Source of the DNA: Parabacteroides sp. ZJ-118
Lineage (GTDB): Bacteria > Bacteroidota > Bacteroidia > Bacteroidales > Tannerellaceae
Length of the DNA: 64,000 bases
Assembly: GCF_011038785.1 (NCBI RefSeq)
Contig: NZ_JAAKDT010000005.1
Location: 1 to 64,000 of the forward strand
Reading direction: 5' to 3'
Shown: positions 40,028-50,085 of the stretch, one piece after another
Layout: each line of letters opens with the position of its first letter
Position numbering within the stretch: position 1 is the first letter of the stretch
Notes under the pieces: model-generated
What the model saw: the letters and a program-made list of their open reading frames with translations, nothing else
The model's database searches: none
Told to the model about the DNA's origin: nothing
Program-made: the position numbers and the translations under genes

Positions 40028-41575
40028 TTACCTCCGCCAAAAGTCTTCCATCTCCTCCAGCGTCCTCCCTTTCGTCTCGGGGACGAACCTCCAGATGAAC
40101 AACGCCGCCAACAGGCCCATCACGCCATAGATCCAATAGGCCATACCGTGATTGAACGTATCGGTCAGGTATTGATTCTTATCCAGCATCGGGAATGTCC
40201 ATGACACCAGGAAGTTGGCGATCCATTGCGCCGCCACGGCGATACTCATCACCGTGGAGCGGATCGAGTTCGGGAAGATCTCGGCCAGCAACACCCAGCA
40301 AACCGGGCCCCACGACATCGCGAACCCCGCCGTATAGACCAGCATGCAGGCCAACGATCCCATACCCACCGAATGGGTATAGAACGTAGTGCCCAGGACC
40401 AGCATGGATACCGCCATGACAAGCGCCCCGATCATCATCAACGGGCGGCGTCCGAACTTATCCACCGTGAAGATGGCCAATACGGTAAACGACAGGTTCA
40501 CCGCCCCTACCACGATCTGCTGCAGAAGGGCGGCGTCCGTAGCCGCTCCCATCGTCTTGAAGATCTCCGGGGCATAGTAAAGCACCACGTTGATCCCCAC
40601 GAATTGCTGGAAACCGGAGAGCAACACGCCCACCAGGATGATCAGCGCGCCAAACGACCGGATCGGGAACAGCAAGGCGACGCAGAAGCTGGCCAACAAG
40701 GCGATCTCCAGCGCGCTCGTGTTGCCGGCCCACGACAACAACCCGTAGCCCGCCAGGAACAACGCCAGCCAAGTCCCTATGAACCGGAAGTAGGGCTTCA
40801 TCGACGGAGCCTTCTCCTTGAAACTATCCCGTATGTCCTCCAGCTCGCGGCCGGCGGACGCCGGGTCCATCAGATGGCTCAAGACCGCCAACGCCCTCTC
40901 CGTACGCCCGCGCATCACGAGGTAACGAGGCGTCTCGGGCACGAACATCAAGAACGAGAGGAACAACAGCGCCGGAATGATCTCGGAGGCGAACATCCAG
41001 CGCCAGCCCGTGGCGTGCAGCCAGGCGGCGTCTCCCTGGAGGGCGATCGTGTAATTCACGAAATAGACCACCAGCATACCGAAGATAATGGCGAACTGGT
41101 TCCATGCCACCAGGTTCCCCCGGCGATCGGCCGGAGCCACCTCGGCGATATACATCGGCGATACCATGGAGGCCAGCCCCACGCCGACCCCGCCCAAGAT
41201 GCGATAGGCCACGAACGCGTACATGAATGTATGGTCCCCGCTCCCGGGCCTGCCGACAAACAACTCCGGCCAGGCCGAGCCGACGGCGGAAAGCAGGAAA
41301 AGGACCGCGGCCAGGATCAGCGTCGGCTTCCTGCCATAACGCTGGCTGATCCACCCGGCGAACGAGGCGCCGAGGATACATCCGATCAACGCGCTACTCA
41401 CCACGAACCCCTCCAAGGCGTTCGCCTGATCCAACGGAAGCCCTTGCGGCTCGATGAAAAACGCGCGCAAGGACTCCACCGTGCCGGAGATCACCGCCGT
41501 GTCATACCCGAACAACAAGCCGCCCAGGGTGGCGACCAGGGTAAGAGCGAAAATATACGTGTTGTTATTTCTCAT
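40028..41575 (-). CDS. xylE: D-xylose:proton symporter
   Basis: A 515-residue major-facilitator sugar transporter with 12 predicted helices. Typical marks are GGLLFGYDTAVISGTVESL near the N-terminus, GWISQRYGRKPTL, RILGGVGVGLASMVSPMYI, PETPRYLVMRGR, QQFVGINVVLYYAPEIF and the C-terminal RFVPETKGRTLEEME. It is the last gene of the xylose operon, 3 bp after xylA, which sets its substrate with good confidence. Confidence 0.94.
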   Translation of the reverse strand: MRNNNTYIFALTLVATLGGLLFGYDTAVISGTVESLRAFFIEPQGLPLDQANALEGFVVSSALIGCILGASFAGWISQRYGRKPTLILAAVLFLLSAVGSAWPELFVGRPGSGDHTFMYAFVAYRILGGVGVGLASMVSPMYIAEVAPADRRGNLVAWNQFAIIFGMLVVYFVNYTIALQGDAAWLHATGWRWMFASEIIPALLFLSFLMFVPETPRYLVMRGRTERALAVLSHLMDPASAGRELEDIRDSFKEKAPSMKPYFRFIGTWLALFLAGYGLLSWAGNTSALEIALLASFCVALLFPIRSFGALIILVGVLLSGFQQFVGINVVLYYAPEIFKTMGAATDAALLQQIVVGAVNLSFTVLAIFTVDKFGRRPLMMIGALVMAVSMLVLGTTFYTHSVGMGSLACMLVYTAGFAMSWGPVCWVLLAEIFPNSIRSTVMSIAVAAQWIANFLVSWTFPMLDKNQYLTDTFNHGMAYWIYGVMGLLAALFIWRFVPETKGRTLEEMEDFWRR

Positions 41576-41578
41576 GAA

Positions 41579-42910
41579 TCACCGAATCGACTGGTTGACG
41601 ATCATCTCGTAAAGTTCCTGCTTGCCGCTGATCTGTTTCGGCTCGCCGTCACGCAAGGCGATCGTACGAAGATCCTCCAGCGTCAGCTTGCCATCCTCGA
41701 ACGCCTTACCCTCGCCGGCGTCGAAACTGGCGTAACGCTCGGCACGCATCTTGCGGTAGTCTGAGTGCTCAAGGATATCGGCGGCGATCATCAAGGCACG
41801 GGCGAAAGCGTCCATACCACCGATATGAGCGATGAAGATATCCTCCAGGTCCGTGGAATTACGGCGGGTCTTGGCGTCGAAGTTCGTACCGCCGGTAGTC
41901 AGGCCGCCTCCCTCGAGGATCACCAGCCAAGCCTGCGCCAGCTCATAGATATCCATCGGGAATTGGTCCGTATCCCAACCATTCTGGTAATCGCCGCGGT
42001 TCGCGTCGATACTGCACAACATGCCGGCATCGGCGGCGGCTTGCAACTCATGCTCGAAGGTATGCCCGGCCAAGGTCGCGTGGTTCACCTCGATATTCAG
42101 GGCGAAATCCTTGTCCAAGCCATAATGGCGGAGGAAGCCGATCACGGTCTCCGAATCCACGTCATATTGGTGTTTCGTCGGCTCCATCGGTTTCGGCTCG
42201 ATCAGGAACGTACCCTTGAAACCGTTCTTACGGCCATAATCGCGGGCCATCGTCAGCATCATGGCCAAATGCTCCTTCTCCCGTTTCATGTTCGTGTTCA
42301 ACAGGCTCATATAGCCCTCGCGGCCGCCCCAGAACACATAGTTCTCACCCCCCAGGGCGATGCAGGCGTCGATAGCGTTCTTGATCTGCGTGCCGGCGCA
42401 TGCCACGGCCGGGAAGTAAGGGTTCGTAGCGGCGCCGTTCATATAACGCTTATGCCCGAACACGTTCGCGGTAGACCATAGCAGCTTCTTCCCGGTAGCG
42501 GCTTGGTGCTCCTTGGCGTGCTCCACCATCGTCTGCAGGCGTTTCTCGAACTCGCCCAGCGTAGGAGCCTCGTCAACCACGTCCACGTCGTGGAAGCAGT
42601 AGTAAGGAATATCGCATTTGGTCATGAACTCGAAAGCGGCGTCCATCTTGTACTTCGCGCGGGTGATGGCGTCCGTACGCTCATTCCAAGGGAATGATTT
42701 TGTTCCGCCACCAAACTGATCCCCCCCCTCGGCACACAAGGTATGCCAATAGGCCATAGCGAAGCGTAGATGATCCTTCAGCGTCTTACCCATCACTACC
42801 TTATCCGCGTCATAATAGTGAAATGCCAACGGATTTTTTGACTCGCGTCCCTCAAACTGAATCGATCCGATTCCCGGGAAAAACTCTTTCTCTCCTTTAA
42901 AGTAACTCAT
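41579..42910 (-). CDS. xylA: Xylose isomerase
   Basis: A 443-residue class II xylose isomerase, converting D-xylose to D-xylulose. Visible are the long N-terminus ([20 protein letters not shown]), [20 protein letters not shown] with the catalytic histidine, [55 protein letters not shown] and [19 protein letters not shown] with the metal ligands. The two metal sites are intact. It lies between xylB (37 bp upstream) and xylE (3 bp downstream). Confidence 0.97.
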   Translation of the reverse strand: MSYFKGEKEFFPGIGSIQFEGRESKNPLAFHYYDADKVVMGKTLKDHLRFAMAYWHTLCAEGGDQFGGGTKSFPWNERTDAITRAKYKMDAAFEFMTKCDIPYYCFHDVDVVDEAPTLGEFEKRLQTMVEHAKEHQAATGKKLLWSTANVFGHKRYMNGAATNPYFPAVACAGTQIKNAIDACIALGGENYVFWGGREGYMSLLNTNMKREKEHLAMMLTMARDYGRKNGFKGTFLIEPKPMEPTKHQYDVDSETVIGFLRHYGLDKDFALNIEVNHATLAGHTFEHELQAAADAGMLCSIDANRGDYQNGWDTDQFPMDIYELAQAWLVILEGGGLTTGGTNFDAKTRRNSTDLEDIFIAHIGGMDAFARALMIAADILEHSDYRKMRAERYASFDAGEGKAFEDGKLTLEDLRTIALRDGEPKQISGKQELYEMIVNQSIR

Positions 42911-42947
42911 AATGATATATATATTAAAAATGTAACCAACTCAGCCG

Positions 42948-44432
42948 TTAAATGGACCGTTCCAATCGCTCTTTCCACGTCTCGAACGCCCCGCAATACG
43001 CGTTCGCCTTGAGGCCGTCCGGCTCGATCACGTTAATCTTCTTCAAGGAGGCGAACGCCTCCTCCGCGTTCTTGTAGATGCCGGCGCCTATACCGGCGCC
43101 CTTGGCCGCTCCTACCGCGCCGTTCGTATCATACAGCTCGATCACCGTACCCGTCACGCCCGCCAAAGCGTCCCGGAAGATCGGGCTTAGGAACAGGTTC
43201 GCGTTCCCCGCGCGGATCACCTGAATATCGATCCCCATCTCATTCATGATGTCCATGCCGTACTTGAAGGCAAACACGATACCCTCTTGCGCCGCCCTGG
43301 CCATGTGCGCCTGGGAATGTATGTTGAAGTTCAATCCATGCACCGAGCAATCGACCTGCCTATTCTGCAACATACGCTCCGCCCCGTTTCCGAACGGCAA
43401 GATCGAAAGGCCGTCGCAGCCGATGGGGACCGTGGCCGCCAAATCATTCAACGCGTCGTAGCTGATGCCTTCCGGCGCGATATTCCGCTTGATCCAAGAA
43501 TTGAGGATACCGACCCCGTTGATGCACAACAAAACGCCCAAACGGGTCTGCTCCGTCGTATGGTTGACGTGGGCGAACGTGTTCACACGGGAAAGCGTAT
43601 CGTAATTCACCTTGCCGTTCACGCCGTACACGACTCCGGAAGTCCCTCCGGTAGCCGCTATCTCGCCCGGGTTCAATACATTCAATGATAAAGCGTTATT
43701 CGGTTGGTCGCCCGCGCGATAGGTGACCGGCGTACCCTTCTTCAATCCCAGCTCGGCCGCGACGGAGGCGGTAACCTCGCCCTGCAAACCGAACGTCGGA
43801 CGGATGTCGGCGATCAGCTCCTTGCTGAATCCATAATAATTCAGCAAATCCTCCGATAAGGCGTTCTGCTTGAAGTCCCAGAAAATCCCCTCCGACAGAC
43901 CGGAAACCGTAGTCGCGATGTCTCCCGTCAGGCGCATCGCCACGAAATCTCCCGGCAACATGATCTTATGGATACGGTCGTAAATATCCGGCTCGTACTC
44001 CTTGATCCAAGCCAGCTTGGAAGCGGTAAAATTACCCGGCGAGTTCAGCAGGTGGGAGAGGCACCGCTTCTCGCCTATATTCTTAAACGCGCGCTCGCCG
44101 TAAGAAACGGCGCGGCTATCACACCAGATAATCGACGGACGAAGCACCTCCATCTTCTTGTCCACCACCACCAAGCCGTGCATCTGGTACGAGATGCCGA
44201 TCGCCTTGATCTCCTCGCCTCTCACCTTCGCCTTGCTCATGGCGCCTTTCATGGCGATCTTCACGTACGACCACCAATCCTCCGGATCTTGCTCCGCCCA
44301 CCCCGGGCGCGACGCCTGGATCGGGGCCTCTTCTTTGGGATAAAAATCCGCACCTATTGTTAACCCGGTCTCCTCATCGACAATAGAGACCTTGATGGAA
44401 GAACTTCCAATGTCACATCCTAACAGACACAT
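42948..44432 (-). CDS. xylB: Xylulokinase
   Basis: A 494-residue FGGY-family carbohydrate kinase that phosphorylates D-xylulose. The ATPase fold starts LLGCDIGSSSIKVSIVDEE; further on are PGWAEQDPEDWW, the MHGLVVVDKKMEVLRP region with the conserved Met-His, WCDSRA, and the C-terminal NANLFLSPIFRDALAGVTG. Unlike short E. coli-like forms, it has the Bacteroidetes-type ending. It lies 12 bp after the regulator gene and begins the enzymatic part of the operon. Confidence 0.93.
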   Translation of the reverse strand: MCLLGCDIGSSSIKVSIVDEETGLTIGADFYPKEEAPIQASRPGWAEQDPEDWWSYVKIAMKGAMSKAKVRGEEIKAIGISYQMHGLVVVDKKMEVLRPSIIWCDSRAVSYGERAFKNIGEKRCLSHLLNSPGNFTASKLAWIKEYEPDIYDRIHKIMLPGDFVAMRLTGDIATTVSGLSEGIFWDFKQNALSEDLLNYYGFSKELIADIRPTFGLQGEVTASVAAELGLKKGTPVTYRAGDQPNNALSLNVLNPGEIAATGGTSGVVYGVNGKVNYDTLSRVNTFAHVNHTTEQTRLGVLLCINGVGILNSWIKRNIAPEGISYDALNDLAATVPIGCDGLSILPFGNGAERMLQNRQVDCSVHGLNFNIHSQAHMARAAQEGIVFAFKYGMDIMNEMGIDIQVIRAGNANLFLSPIFRDALAGVTGTVIELYDTNGAVGAAKGAGIGAGIYKNAEEAFASLKKINVIEPDGLKANAYCGAFETWKERLERSI

Positions 44433-44444
44433 AATCGTATGGTT

Positions 44445-45185
44445 TTATAACTTATTAAACTTCGAACGTTGCTGATTGTACTTCACCTTATCGAACCGGT
44501 AATACCGCGCGGCGCGATGGGCGACCCCGTCTTGCCTATCGTCCGTGGGCACCACGTAGTTCAAGGAATTCATCTTCTTATGGAAATTGCGCACGTCCAT
44601 CTCGCGGTTATAGATCACCTCGTACGTGCGCCTAAGCTGGAACGCCGTGAACTTCATCGGCATATAGTCGAAAATGATGGCGGGTTCCTTCTCCACCCAA
44701 TTACGGATCTCTTGTATGGCGGCCTCGATGATCTCTTTATGGTCGAATGGCAAACGGGGAAGCTCGTTGATCGGGCACCAGCGGATCGAGTCGGATTTAT
44801 CGGCCGGACAGCTCTTCCTGGCGTTCTTGCACAAGGCGAGATAAGCGACCGTGATCAAGCGCCCGATCTTCACCTTGGAGGTCGCCTCCAACCACATCAC
44901 GTCCAGCCGGTTCGAGGTACGGGCGGGGGAACCGAAGCAACGGAATTGTTTCAATTGGACGCGCTTCAATCCGGTCGAGTCGTTCAGTATCCGATAGGCG
45001 GCGTCATCCAGATCCTCGTTCTCATAGATCAGGCTGCCGGGTAATTTATAGCCGATCAACTCGCCCCCCTCGCTTTTCCGCTCCGCCAGCAGCACGGTGA
45101 GCTTGTCATCATTGATGCCGAGCAGAACGCAGTCTACGGAAACATACGGGGAAAGCATCTCTCTATTCTCGTTTTGTGTATCCAT
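44445..45185 (-). CDS. Nudix-type transcriptional regulator of xylose use (NrtR-like)
   Basis: A 246-residue regulator. Residues ~10-150 form a Nudix fold, but the box is degenerate: DLDDAAYRILNDSTGL lacks the REx2E glutamates needed for hydrolysis, so it should be a sugar or effector sensor. The C-terminal ~90 residues form a winged helix (TAFQLRRTYEVIYNREMDVR and NSLNYVVPTDDRQDG). Nudix-related regulators are known to control arabinose and xylose genes in Bacteroides. It heads the xyl operon and divergently faces trkH; it probably regulates its own operon. Confidence 0.87.
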   Translation of the reverse strand: MDTQNENREMLSPYVSVDCVLLGINDDKLTVLLAERKSEGGELIGYKLPGSLIYENEDLDDAAYRILNDSTGLKRVQLKQFRCFGSPARTSNRLDVMWLEATSKVKIGRLITVAYLALCKNARKSCPADKSDSIRWCPINELPRLPFDHKEIIEAAIQEIRNWVEKEPAIIFDYMPMKFTAFQLRRTYEVIYNREMDVRNFHKKMNSLNYVVPTDDRQDGVAHRAARYYRFDKVKYNQQRSKFNKL

Positions 45186-45290
45186 GATATCGGTAATCAG
45201 ATTTGCGCGAATATAAGTGTTTTTCTTAATAAAGCTATCATAAAAGAGTTTTTTTACACCTCCTAATCGATTATTCTTCTGATATTTCAG

Positions 45291-45309
45291 TATCGTACAT
45301 CGTACAATA
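45291..45309. promoter_or_regulatory. Possible operator upstream of the xylose operon
   Basis: TATCGTACATCGTACAATA contains ATCGTAC twice in tandem (45292-45298 and 45299-45305), each with a palindromic GTAC. It lies about 110 bases upstream of the regulator gene, in the divergent gap. No footprint is known to me; the call rests on position and symmetry only. Confidence 0.25.
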
Positions 45310-45395
45310 TGCTATACAACACATAATGTAAGCGAAACAATTAGTATGAGAACAAATAATGAAGGCGCTTTCACAGACCTCTAACTTTTATTTCC

Positions 45396-45403
45396 TACCT
45401 TTG
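45396..45403 (+). promoter_or_regulatory. -7 box of trkH-trkA
   Basis: TACCTTTG, 22 bases before the trkH start codon; the -33 element is weak. Confidence 0.5.
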
Positions 45404-45425
45404 TTCTATCTATAAGACATCGGAC

Positions 45426-47246
45426 ATGAACCTAAAAAACATATACTTCTCTTGGCTGATTTATTGGGGTAAAGTGAAGGGATTGTTGAACGGGATCGCG
45501 GAAGCGATCATCCTACTCGCCTCCTTAGCCTCTTTCTTCGTGCTGATCTACCAATCCGGCTTTGTACAGACACCCGATTCCGTCCATATCCTGGAGAGCT
45601 CCCGTCCATTCATCCTGCTGGCTTTTTTCACGGGCATAACACTCCGGTACGTGGTGAGGTTCCAAGAAATCATACAGGAGAAAATGTTGTATCTCGACAT
45701 CAGCATCTATTTCCTTTTATTCGCCGTATTATCCGGCAAGCTGTTTTTCAAGGATGCCATAGCGCACGCCTTGCCTTACTTGTCTTTCTTTACGAGACCT
45801 CTCTTCGTATATGTCTTATTATTGCTGCTTAGCACGATTCACTTGTCCCGGCAGACCTTCACCCTGGTGCAGACACGGATCAAGCCCTCGTTGCTTTTCT
45901 TGCTCAGTTTCGTGTTCGTGATATTGATCGGGGCCGGGCTGCTGTCGTTGCCGAACGCCACCACGCGCCGGATTCCGTTTATCGACGCTTTGTTTATCTC
46001 CACGACCTCGGTATGCGTAACCGGACTAACCAGCGTCGACGTAGCCACCAGTTTCACGCATATCGGACATATTATCATCCTGATCTTGATACAGATCGGC
46101 GGTATCGGAGTCATGACATTTACCTCTTTCTTCGCTCTCTCCTTCATGGGGAAATCCTCTTTTACGAGCAAGATGATGCTGAAGGATATGTTGAACGAGG
46201 ATCGGACGGGAGGATTGTTCCGGGTCATCCTGAATATTCTTTTCGTGACCTTGTTTATCGAGGGGATCGGCGCCTATTTCATTTATATGGACATACGGGG
46301 AAGCCTGCCGGGAGGTATACGGCAGGAATTATTCTACGCGATGTTTCACGCCGTGTCCGCTTTTTGTAACGCGGGGATCTCTACCTTGAGCGGCAATATG
46401 TACGATCCGTTAGTGGCGGATAAATACAACCTCCATCTCTGGATAGCCCTGCTGATCATTCTCGGAGGCTTGGGCTTCCCGATCGTCTTCAATTACCTGA
46501 AGCTCTTGCATCACTTGCTGATGAATGGTATCAAGATATGGATCGGCAAGCAAAAGCATTATATCCATACGCCCCGTATTATCAACGTGCATACGTACAT
46601 CGTTGTTATCTCCACCTTGATCCTGTTAACCGCCGGAACGGCCTCCTACCTCTTTTTCGAGTATGACAACACCTTGGCCGACCTTCCCCTGCGGGGGAAA
46701 CTGGCAAACGCGTTCTTAGGCGCCGTCACGCCCAGGACGGCAGGATTCAACGTGGCGGATATGACGGCGCTGGCTCCTCCTACCCTAATGCTGACGTTGA
46801 TCCTTATGGTAATCGGGGCCGCCCCTATGTCCACCGGCGGCGGATTGAAAGTGACTACCGTTTTCGTAGCTCTGGTTACGACCCTGAACGCCGCGCGTGA
46901 GAAAGAGAAAGTGGAAGTGAGAAAACGGGAGATCGCCCCATTCGCCATCCGCAGGGCATTCGCTATTATCATGATGTACTTCATGTGGGTGGCGATCGCT
47001 ACGTGGGTATTATCCTATACGGAAAAAGGAGCACCCCTGTTCTCCCTATTGTTCGAGGTTGTTTCCGCCTTGAGTACCGTAGGCCTGAGCATCGATTATA
47101 CCCCTCACCTCACCCCTGTCGGGAAAATCATCATTATCGCCACGATGCTGGTCGGACGTATCGGGGTATTGGCCTTCCTCGTAAGCTTCTGCAAGGAATA
47201 TACGAAAAAGAATTATACATATCCACAAGAGAATCTATTAATGTAA
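45426..47246 (+). CDS. Potassium channel-forming subunit, TrkH/KtrB family
   Basis: A 606-residue membrane protein forming the K+ pathway. The four pore repeats can be traced: TTSVCVTGLTSVDVATSFTH (first selectivity segment), MFHAVSAFCNAGISTLSGN, GAVTPRTAGFNVADMTAL and VSALSTVGLSIDYTPH, each with a filter glycine. Before the first repeat lie about 150 residues with four or five extra hydrophobic helices, making it longer than Bacillus KtrB. The cytoplasmic gate loop with MSTGGGLKVTT is present. It forms an operon with the RCK subunit 12 bp downstream. Confidence 0.92.
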   Translation: MNLKNIYFSWLIYWGKVKGLLNGIAEAIILLASLASFFVLIYQSGFVQTPDSVHILESSRPFILLAFFTGITLRYVVRFQEIIQEKMLYLDISIYFLLFAVLSGKLFFKDAIAHALPYLSFFTRPLFVYVLLLLLSTIHLSRQTFTLVQTRIKPSLLFLLSFVFVILIGAGLLSLPNATTRRIPFIDALFISTTSVCVTGLTSVDVATSFTHIGHIIILILIQIGGIGVMTFTSFFALSFMGKSSFTSKMMLKDMLNEDRTGGLFRVILNILFVTLFIEGIGAYFIYMDIRGSLPGGIRQELFYAMFHAVSAFCNAGISTLSGNMYDPLVADKYNLHLWIALLIILGGLGFPIVFNYLKLLHHLLMNGIKIWIGKQKHYIHTPRIINVHTYIVVISTLILLTAGTASYLFFEYDNTLADLPLRGKLANAFLGAVTPRTAGFNVADMTALAPPTLMLTLILMVIGAAPMSTGGGLKVTTVFVALVTTLNAAREKEKVEVRKREIAPFAIRRAFAIIMMYFMWVAIATWVLSYTEKGAPLFSLLFEVVSALSTVGLSIDYTPHLTPVGKIIIIATMLVGRIGVLAFLVSFCKEYTKKNYTYPQENLLM

Positions 47247-47258
47247 AAACAAGATAGC

Positions 47259-47945
47259 ATGAAATATGTAGTAATCGGATTAGGAAATTTAGGACGTGCG
47301 ATAGCGAAGGACTTGACACGTGTCGGCAATGAGGTGATCGGCGTAGACATGGATCTGCATCGTGTCGATATGCTGAAGAACGACATAGCGGGGGCGATCG
47401 CCTTGGACTCTACGGACAAAGAGGCCCTGAACACCCTCCCATTGAACGAGATGGATGCCATTATCGTAACATTTGGCAAGGATTTCGGAACTTCCGTTCA
47501 GACCGTCGCTCTATTGAAAAGCCTGGACGCGGGCAAACTGATCGTGCGGGCGATCTCCTCGATCCATGAGACTGTGATCCGTGCGATCGGGGTAAGCGAG
47601 ATTATCACCCCGGAAGAGGATTTCTCTACGATGTACACCTCCCAAGCCTCCTTAGGCGGCCTGTTCCGGCATTGGTATAAAGTAACCGATACCGAACATC
47701 TCTATAAGATCAAAACGCCGGCCACGCTTGTCGGGCAAACAATCAAGAACATTGATTTCGAAGAGAATTTCGGCATCCATCTGGTAGCGATCGAACGTCC
47801 TTACGAGAAAAAGAACCTGATCGGGCTCACACAAACAGAACACAAGGTTATCAGCCGCATCACCGAGGAATTGGTGATCGAGGCGGATGATCTACTGATC
47901 TTATTCGGGAAGATGGAGCTATTGAGAAAAATAGCCAACATCTAA
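47259..47945 (+). CDS. Potassium uptake regulatory subunit, TrkA/KtrA family (RCK)
   Basis: A 228-residue cytosolic ring subunit that gates the TrkH/KtrB pore. The Rossmann domain starts MKYVVIGLGNLGRAIAKDL with the nucleotide-binding glycines, and GVDMDLHRVD has the ribose-binding acidic residue. The C-terminal TrkA-C domain begins around residue 145 (KTPATLVGQTIKNIDFEENF). A single RCK unit, as in KtrA rather than the doubled E. coli TrkA, fits a KtrAB-type system. Confidence 0.93.
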   Translation: MKYVVIGLGNLGRAIAKDLTRVGNEVIGVDMDLHRVDMLKNDIAGAIALDSTDKEALNTLPLNEMDAIIVTFGKDFGTSVQTVALLKSLDAGKLIVRAISSIHETVIRAIGVSEIITPEEDFSTMYTSQASLGGLFRHWYKVTDTEHLYKIKTPATLVGQTIKNIDFEENFGIHLVAIERPYEKKNLIGLTQTEHKVISRITEELVIEADDLLILFGKMELLRKIANI

Positions 47946-47954
47946 AACCAAACA

Positions 47955-47993
47955 TAGGCAGACGACCGCGATAGAATCAGCGTCGTCTGCCTA
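47955..47993. terminator. Hairpin terminator between trkA and aldose epimerase
   Basis: TAGGCAGACGAC (47955-47966) pairs perfectly with GTCGTCTGCCTA (47982-47993), 12 bp. In the leftward direction a T-rich tail follows; rightward there is none. It lies between convergent genes and probably ends both. Confidence 0.75.
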
Positions 47994-48014
47994 CGGCAAG
48001 TATCAATGGGGCGA

Positions 48015-48896
48015 TCAAGCCCCCGCTATCTCTATCGTATAGGAGGCATCGAAAGCCTCTCCCGGTTCCAAATGCCATACCCAATCCCGGTCTTTATACT
48101 CACCCGTATAATCCATCCGGTCGCAACGCCCATACCAAGGTTCGATACAGACAAACGGAGCGTTTCTCGTAGGCGGAGACCATAAGCCTACCACCGGAGC
48201 CGTAAAGGTGAGCGACAGGTACGTACGTTTCTCGACATCCAATAAATCCACCCGCTTAACCTGGCTGTCCTCCAAGATAAACGTATCGATATCGAACGTA
48301 TGGATATTCAACGGCAGCAAGCCGTCCGCGCTTAAAGGTACCGGACGGACCACGTCGCCTACACATCCTTTCTCCACCAGCGCACGGTATACGAGATCTT
48401 TTTTCACATCGAAAGCGAAATACCCCCGATCCGGTTGGTCCACCTCATAATTCGGGTACAGGAAAGCCGGATGAGCGCCGATCTGGAAATGCATCGTCTG
48501 ATCGCCCGTATTCTTCACACGCCAAAGCACCTCGACCTTATTACCCTCCAAACGATACCCGATCTCCAAAAGGAAAGGGAAGGGATAGACTCTCAGCGTA
48601 TCCGGGGTGCTTTCCAACGCGAAACGCAACTCGTTCTCCGCCTCACCGATCAACGTAAAATCCATATCCCGTGCAAAACCATGCTGCGACAATGGATACA
48701 CGATTCCCTCGTTTCGATACTCGGCATTCCATACGCTCCCGACGATCGGGAACAATACCGGGGAATGACGTTTCCAGAAAGCGGGGTCCGCTTGCCAAAG
48801 ATATTCCTTTCCCGTAACGTTCGCTACGATACTGCTCAACTCCGCTCCATGTTCGGAGACACGGATCGTTAGTTTTTGATTTGATATTGTCTTCAT
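48015..48896 (-). CDS. Aldose 1-epimerase-like protein (LacX type)
   Basis: A 293-residue galactose-mutarotase-fold protein. The N-terminal LTIRVSEHGAELSSIVANVTGKEYLW, HSPVLFPIVGSVWN, PLSQHGFARD with the catalytic-type histidine, the second histidine in QIGAHPAFLYP and the glutamate of CIEPWYGRCD are all in place. LacX-like members interconvert sugar anomers, but their sugar is usually unknown. It stands alone with no linked sugar genes. Confidence 0.85.
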   Translation of the reverse strand: MKTISNQKLTIRVSEHGAELSSIVANVTGKEYLWQADPAFWKRHSPVLFPIVGSVWNAEYRNEGIVYPLSQHGFARDMDFTLIGEAENELRFALESTPDTLRVYPFPFLLEIGYRLEGNKVEVLWRVKNTGDQTMHFQIGAHPAFLYPNYEVDQPDRGYFAFDVKKDLVYRALVEKGCVGDVVRPVPLSADGLLPLNIHTFDIDTFILEDSQVKRVDLLDVEKRTYLSLTFTAPVVGLWSPPTRNAPFVCIEPWYGRCDRMDYTGEYKDRDWVWHLEPGEAFDASYTIEIAGA

Positions 48897-49046
48897 CCCT
48901 TATGAAAGTTTAGTCGTACAATCTGTTTTTGCCTCGCAAGGTAGAAAAATATTATCATAACCGATATGCCTTCCGACAAGAATTTATCTTATTGTGTGAG
49001 ATTACCACAACCCAGGCCGCTGTAAAAAGACAAAAAACACAGACAC

Positions 49047-49079
49047 TTGCCCTGCATATCAAAATAATCATTACCTTTG
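49047..49079 (+). promoter_or_regulatory. Promoter of the DUF362 operon
   Basis: TTG (49047-49049), a 22-base spacer, then TACCTTTG (49072-49079), 67 bases before the start codon. Confidence 0.55.
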
Positions 49080-49146
49080 TTCGGAGTAACAAGCGAGTAA
49101 AAAAAACGTGCCGTAAATCAATTATAAACCAACATAATATACAATT

Positions 49147-50079
49147 ATGAAACGTCGTGATTTTTTAAAGACCAGTGTCATCGCAAGCGCAGCTCTATCC
49201 TTGAATTTTGAAGGTCTGCAGGCGGCCCTTTCCACGAACACCGTAGCCGTAGAGAAGGCTCCCGATATGGTAGCCGTTATGGGTGGGGAGCCGGAGGTGA
49301 TGCTAGACAGAGCCTTGGAAGCCCTTGGCAGTATCGGAAACTTCGTAAAGAAAGGACAAAAGATCGTGATCAAGCCGAATATCGGCTGGGACCGCTCTCC
49401 GGAATTAGCCGGTAATACAAATCCTAAATTAGTGAAAGCCTTGGTCAAGAAATGCTTGGAGGCCGGCGCCTCTAAAGTGACCGTATTCGACCATACGTGC
49501 GATAACTGGCAGAAATGCTACGAGACGAGCGGAATCGCCGAGGCCGTAAAAGAGGCCGGAGGTATCATCATGCCCGCCAACGATGAGAAATATTTTAAGG
49601 AAGTATCCATCCCGGGAGGCGTGAACCTAAAAAGCGCGAAGATCCATGAGGCCCTGATCGAGGCAGACGCATGGATCAACGTCCCCGTATTGAAGAACCA
49701 CGGTGGGGCGAAGATGACTTGCGCCATGAAGAACTATATGGGAATCGTATGGGATCGCCGTTTCTTCCATCAAAATGATTTGCAACAGTGTATCGCCGAT
49801 ATTTGCACTTGGGAAAAGAGACCGGTATTGAACATCGTGGACGCTTATCGTATCATTCACCAAAACGGCCCGCAAGGAAAGAGCGCAGCCGATGTGGCTA
49901 CCTTGAAATCCTTGATCGCCTCCCCGAATATCGTCGCTATCGACACCGCCGCCCTTCGCCTGTTCAACCAAGTGAAGAAGCTGGATATGGCGGCCGTAGG
50001 TCATATCGGTAAAGGCGAGGCTTTAAAGCTGGGTGCGACAAATCTAGATAATGTCACGATCAAACGTATTAAGATATAA
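49147..50079 (+). CDS. Exported DUF362 protein
   Basis: A 310-residue protein with a Tat-like signal (MKRRDFLKTSVIASAALSLN). The body is DUF362: KGQKIVIKPNIGWDR, NPKLVKALVKKCLEAGASKV, the DHTCDNW cysteine, VPVLKNHGGAKMTCAMKNYMG and AIDTAALRLF. The family's biochemical role is not established, though members often sit with or are fused to iron-sulfur domains. Here the partner polyferredoxin starts 6 bp downstream. A folded redox cofactor would explain Tat export, but that is inference. Confidence 0.82.
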   Translation: MKRRDFLKTSVIASAALSLNFEGLQAALSTNTVAVEKAPDMVAVMGGEPEVMLDRALEALGSIGNFVKKGQKIVIKPNIGWDRSPELAGNTNPKLVKALVKKCLEAGASKVTVFDHTCDNWQKCYETSGIAEAVKEAGGIIMPANDEKYFKEVSIPGGVNLKSAKIHEALIEADAWINVPVLKNHGGAKMTCAMKNYMGIVWDRRFFHQNDLQQCIADICTWEKRPVLNIVDAYRIIHQNGPQGKSAADVATLKSLIASPNIVAIDTAALRLFNQVKKLDMAAVGHIGKGEALKLGATNLDNVTIKRIKI

Positions 50080-50085
50080 TCGAGG

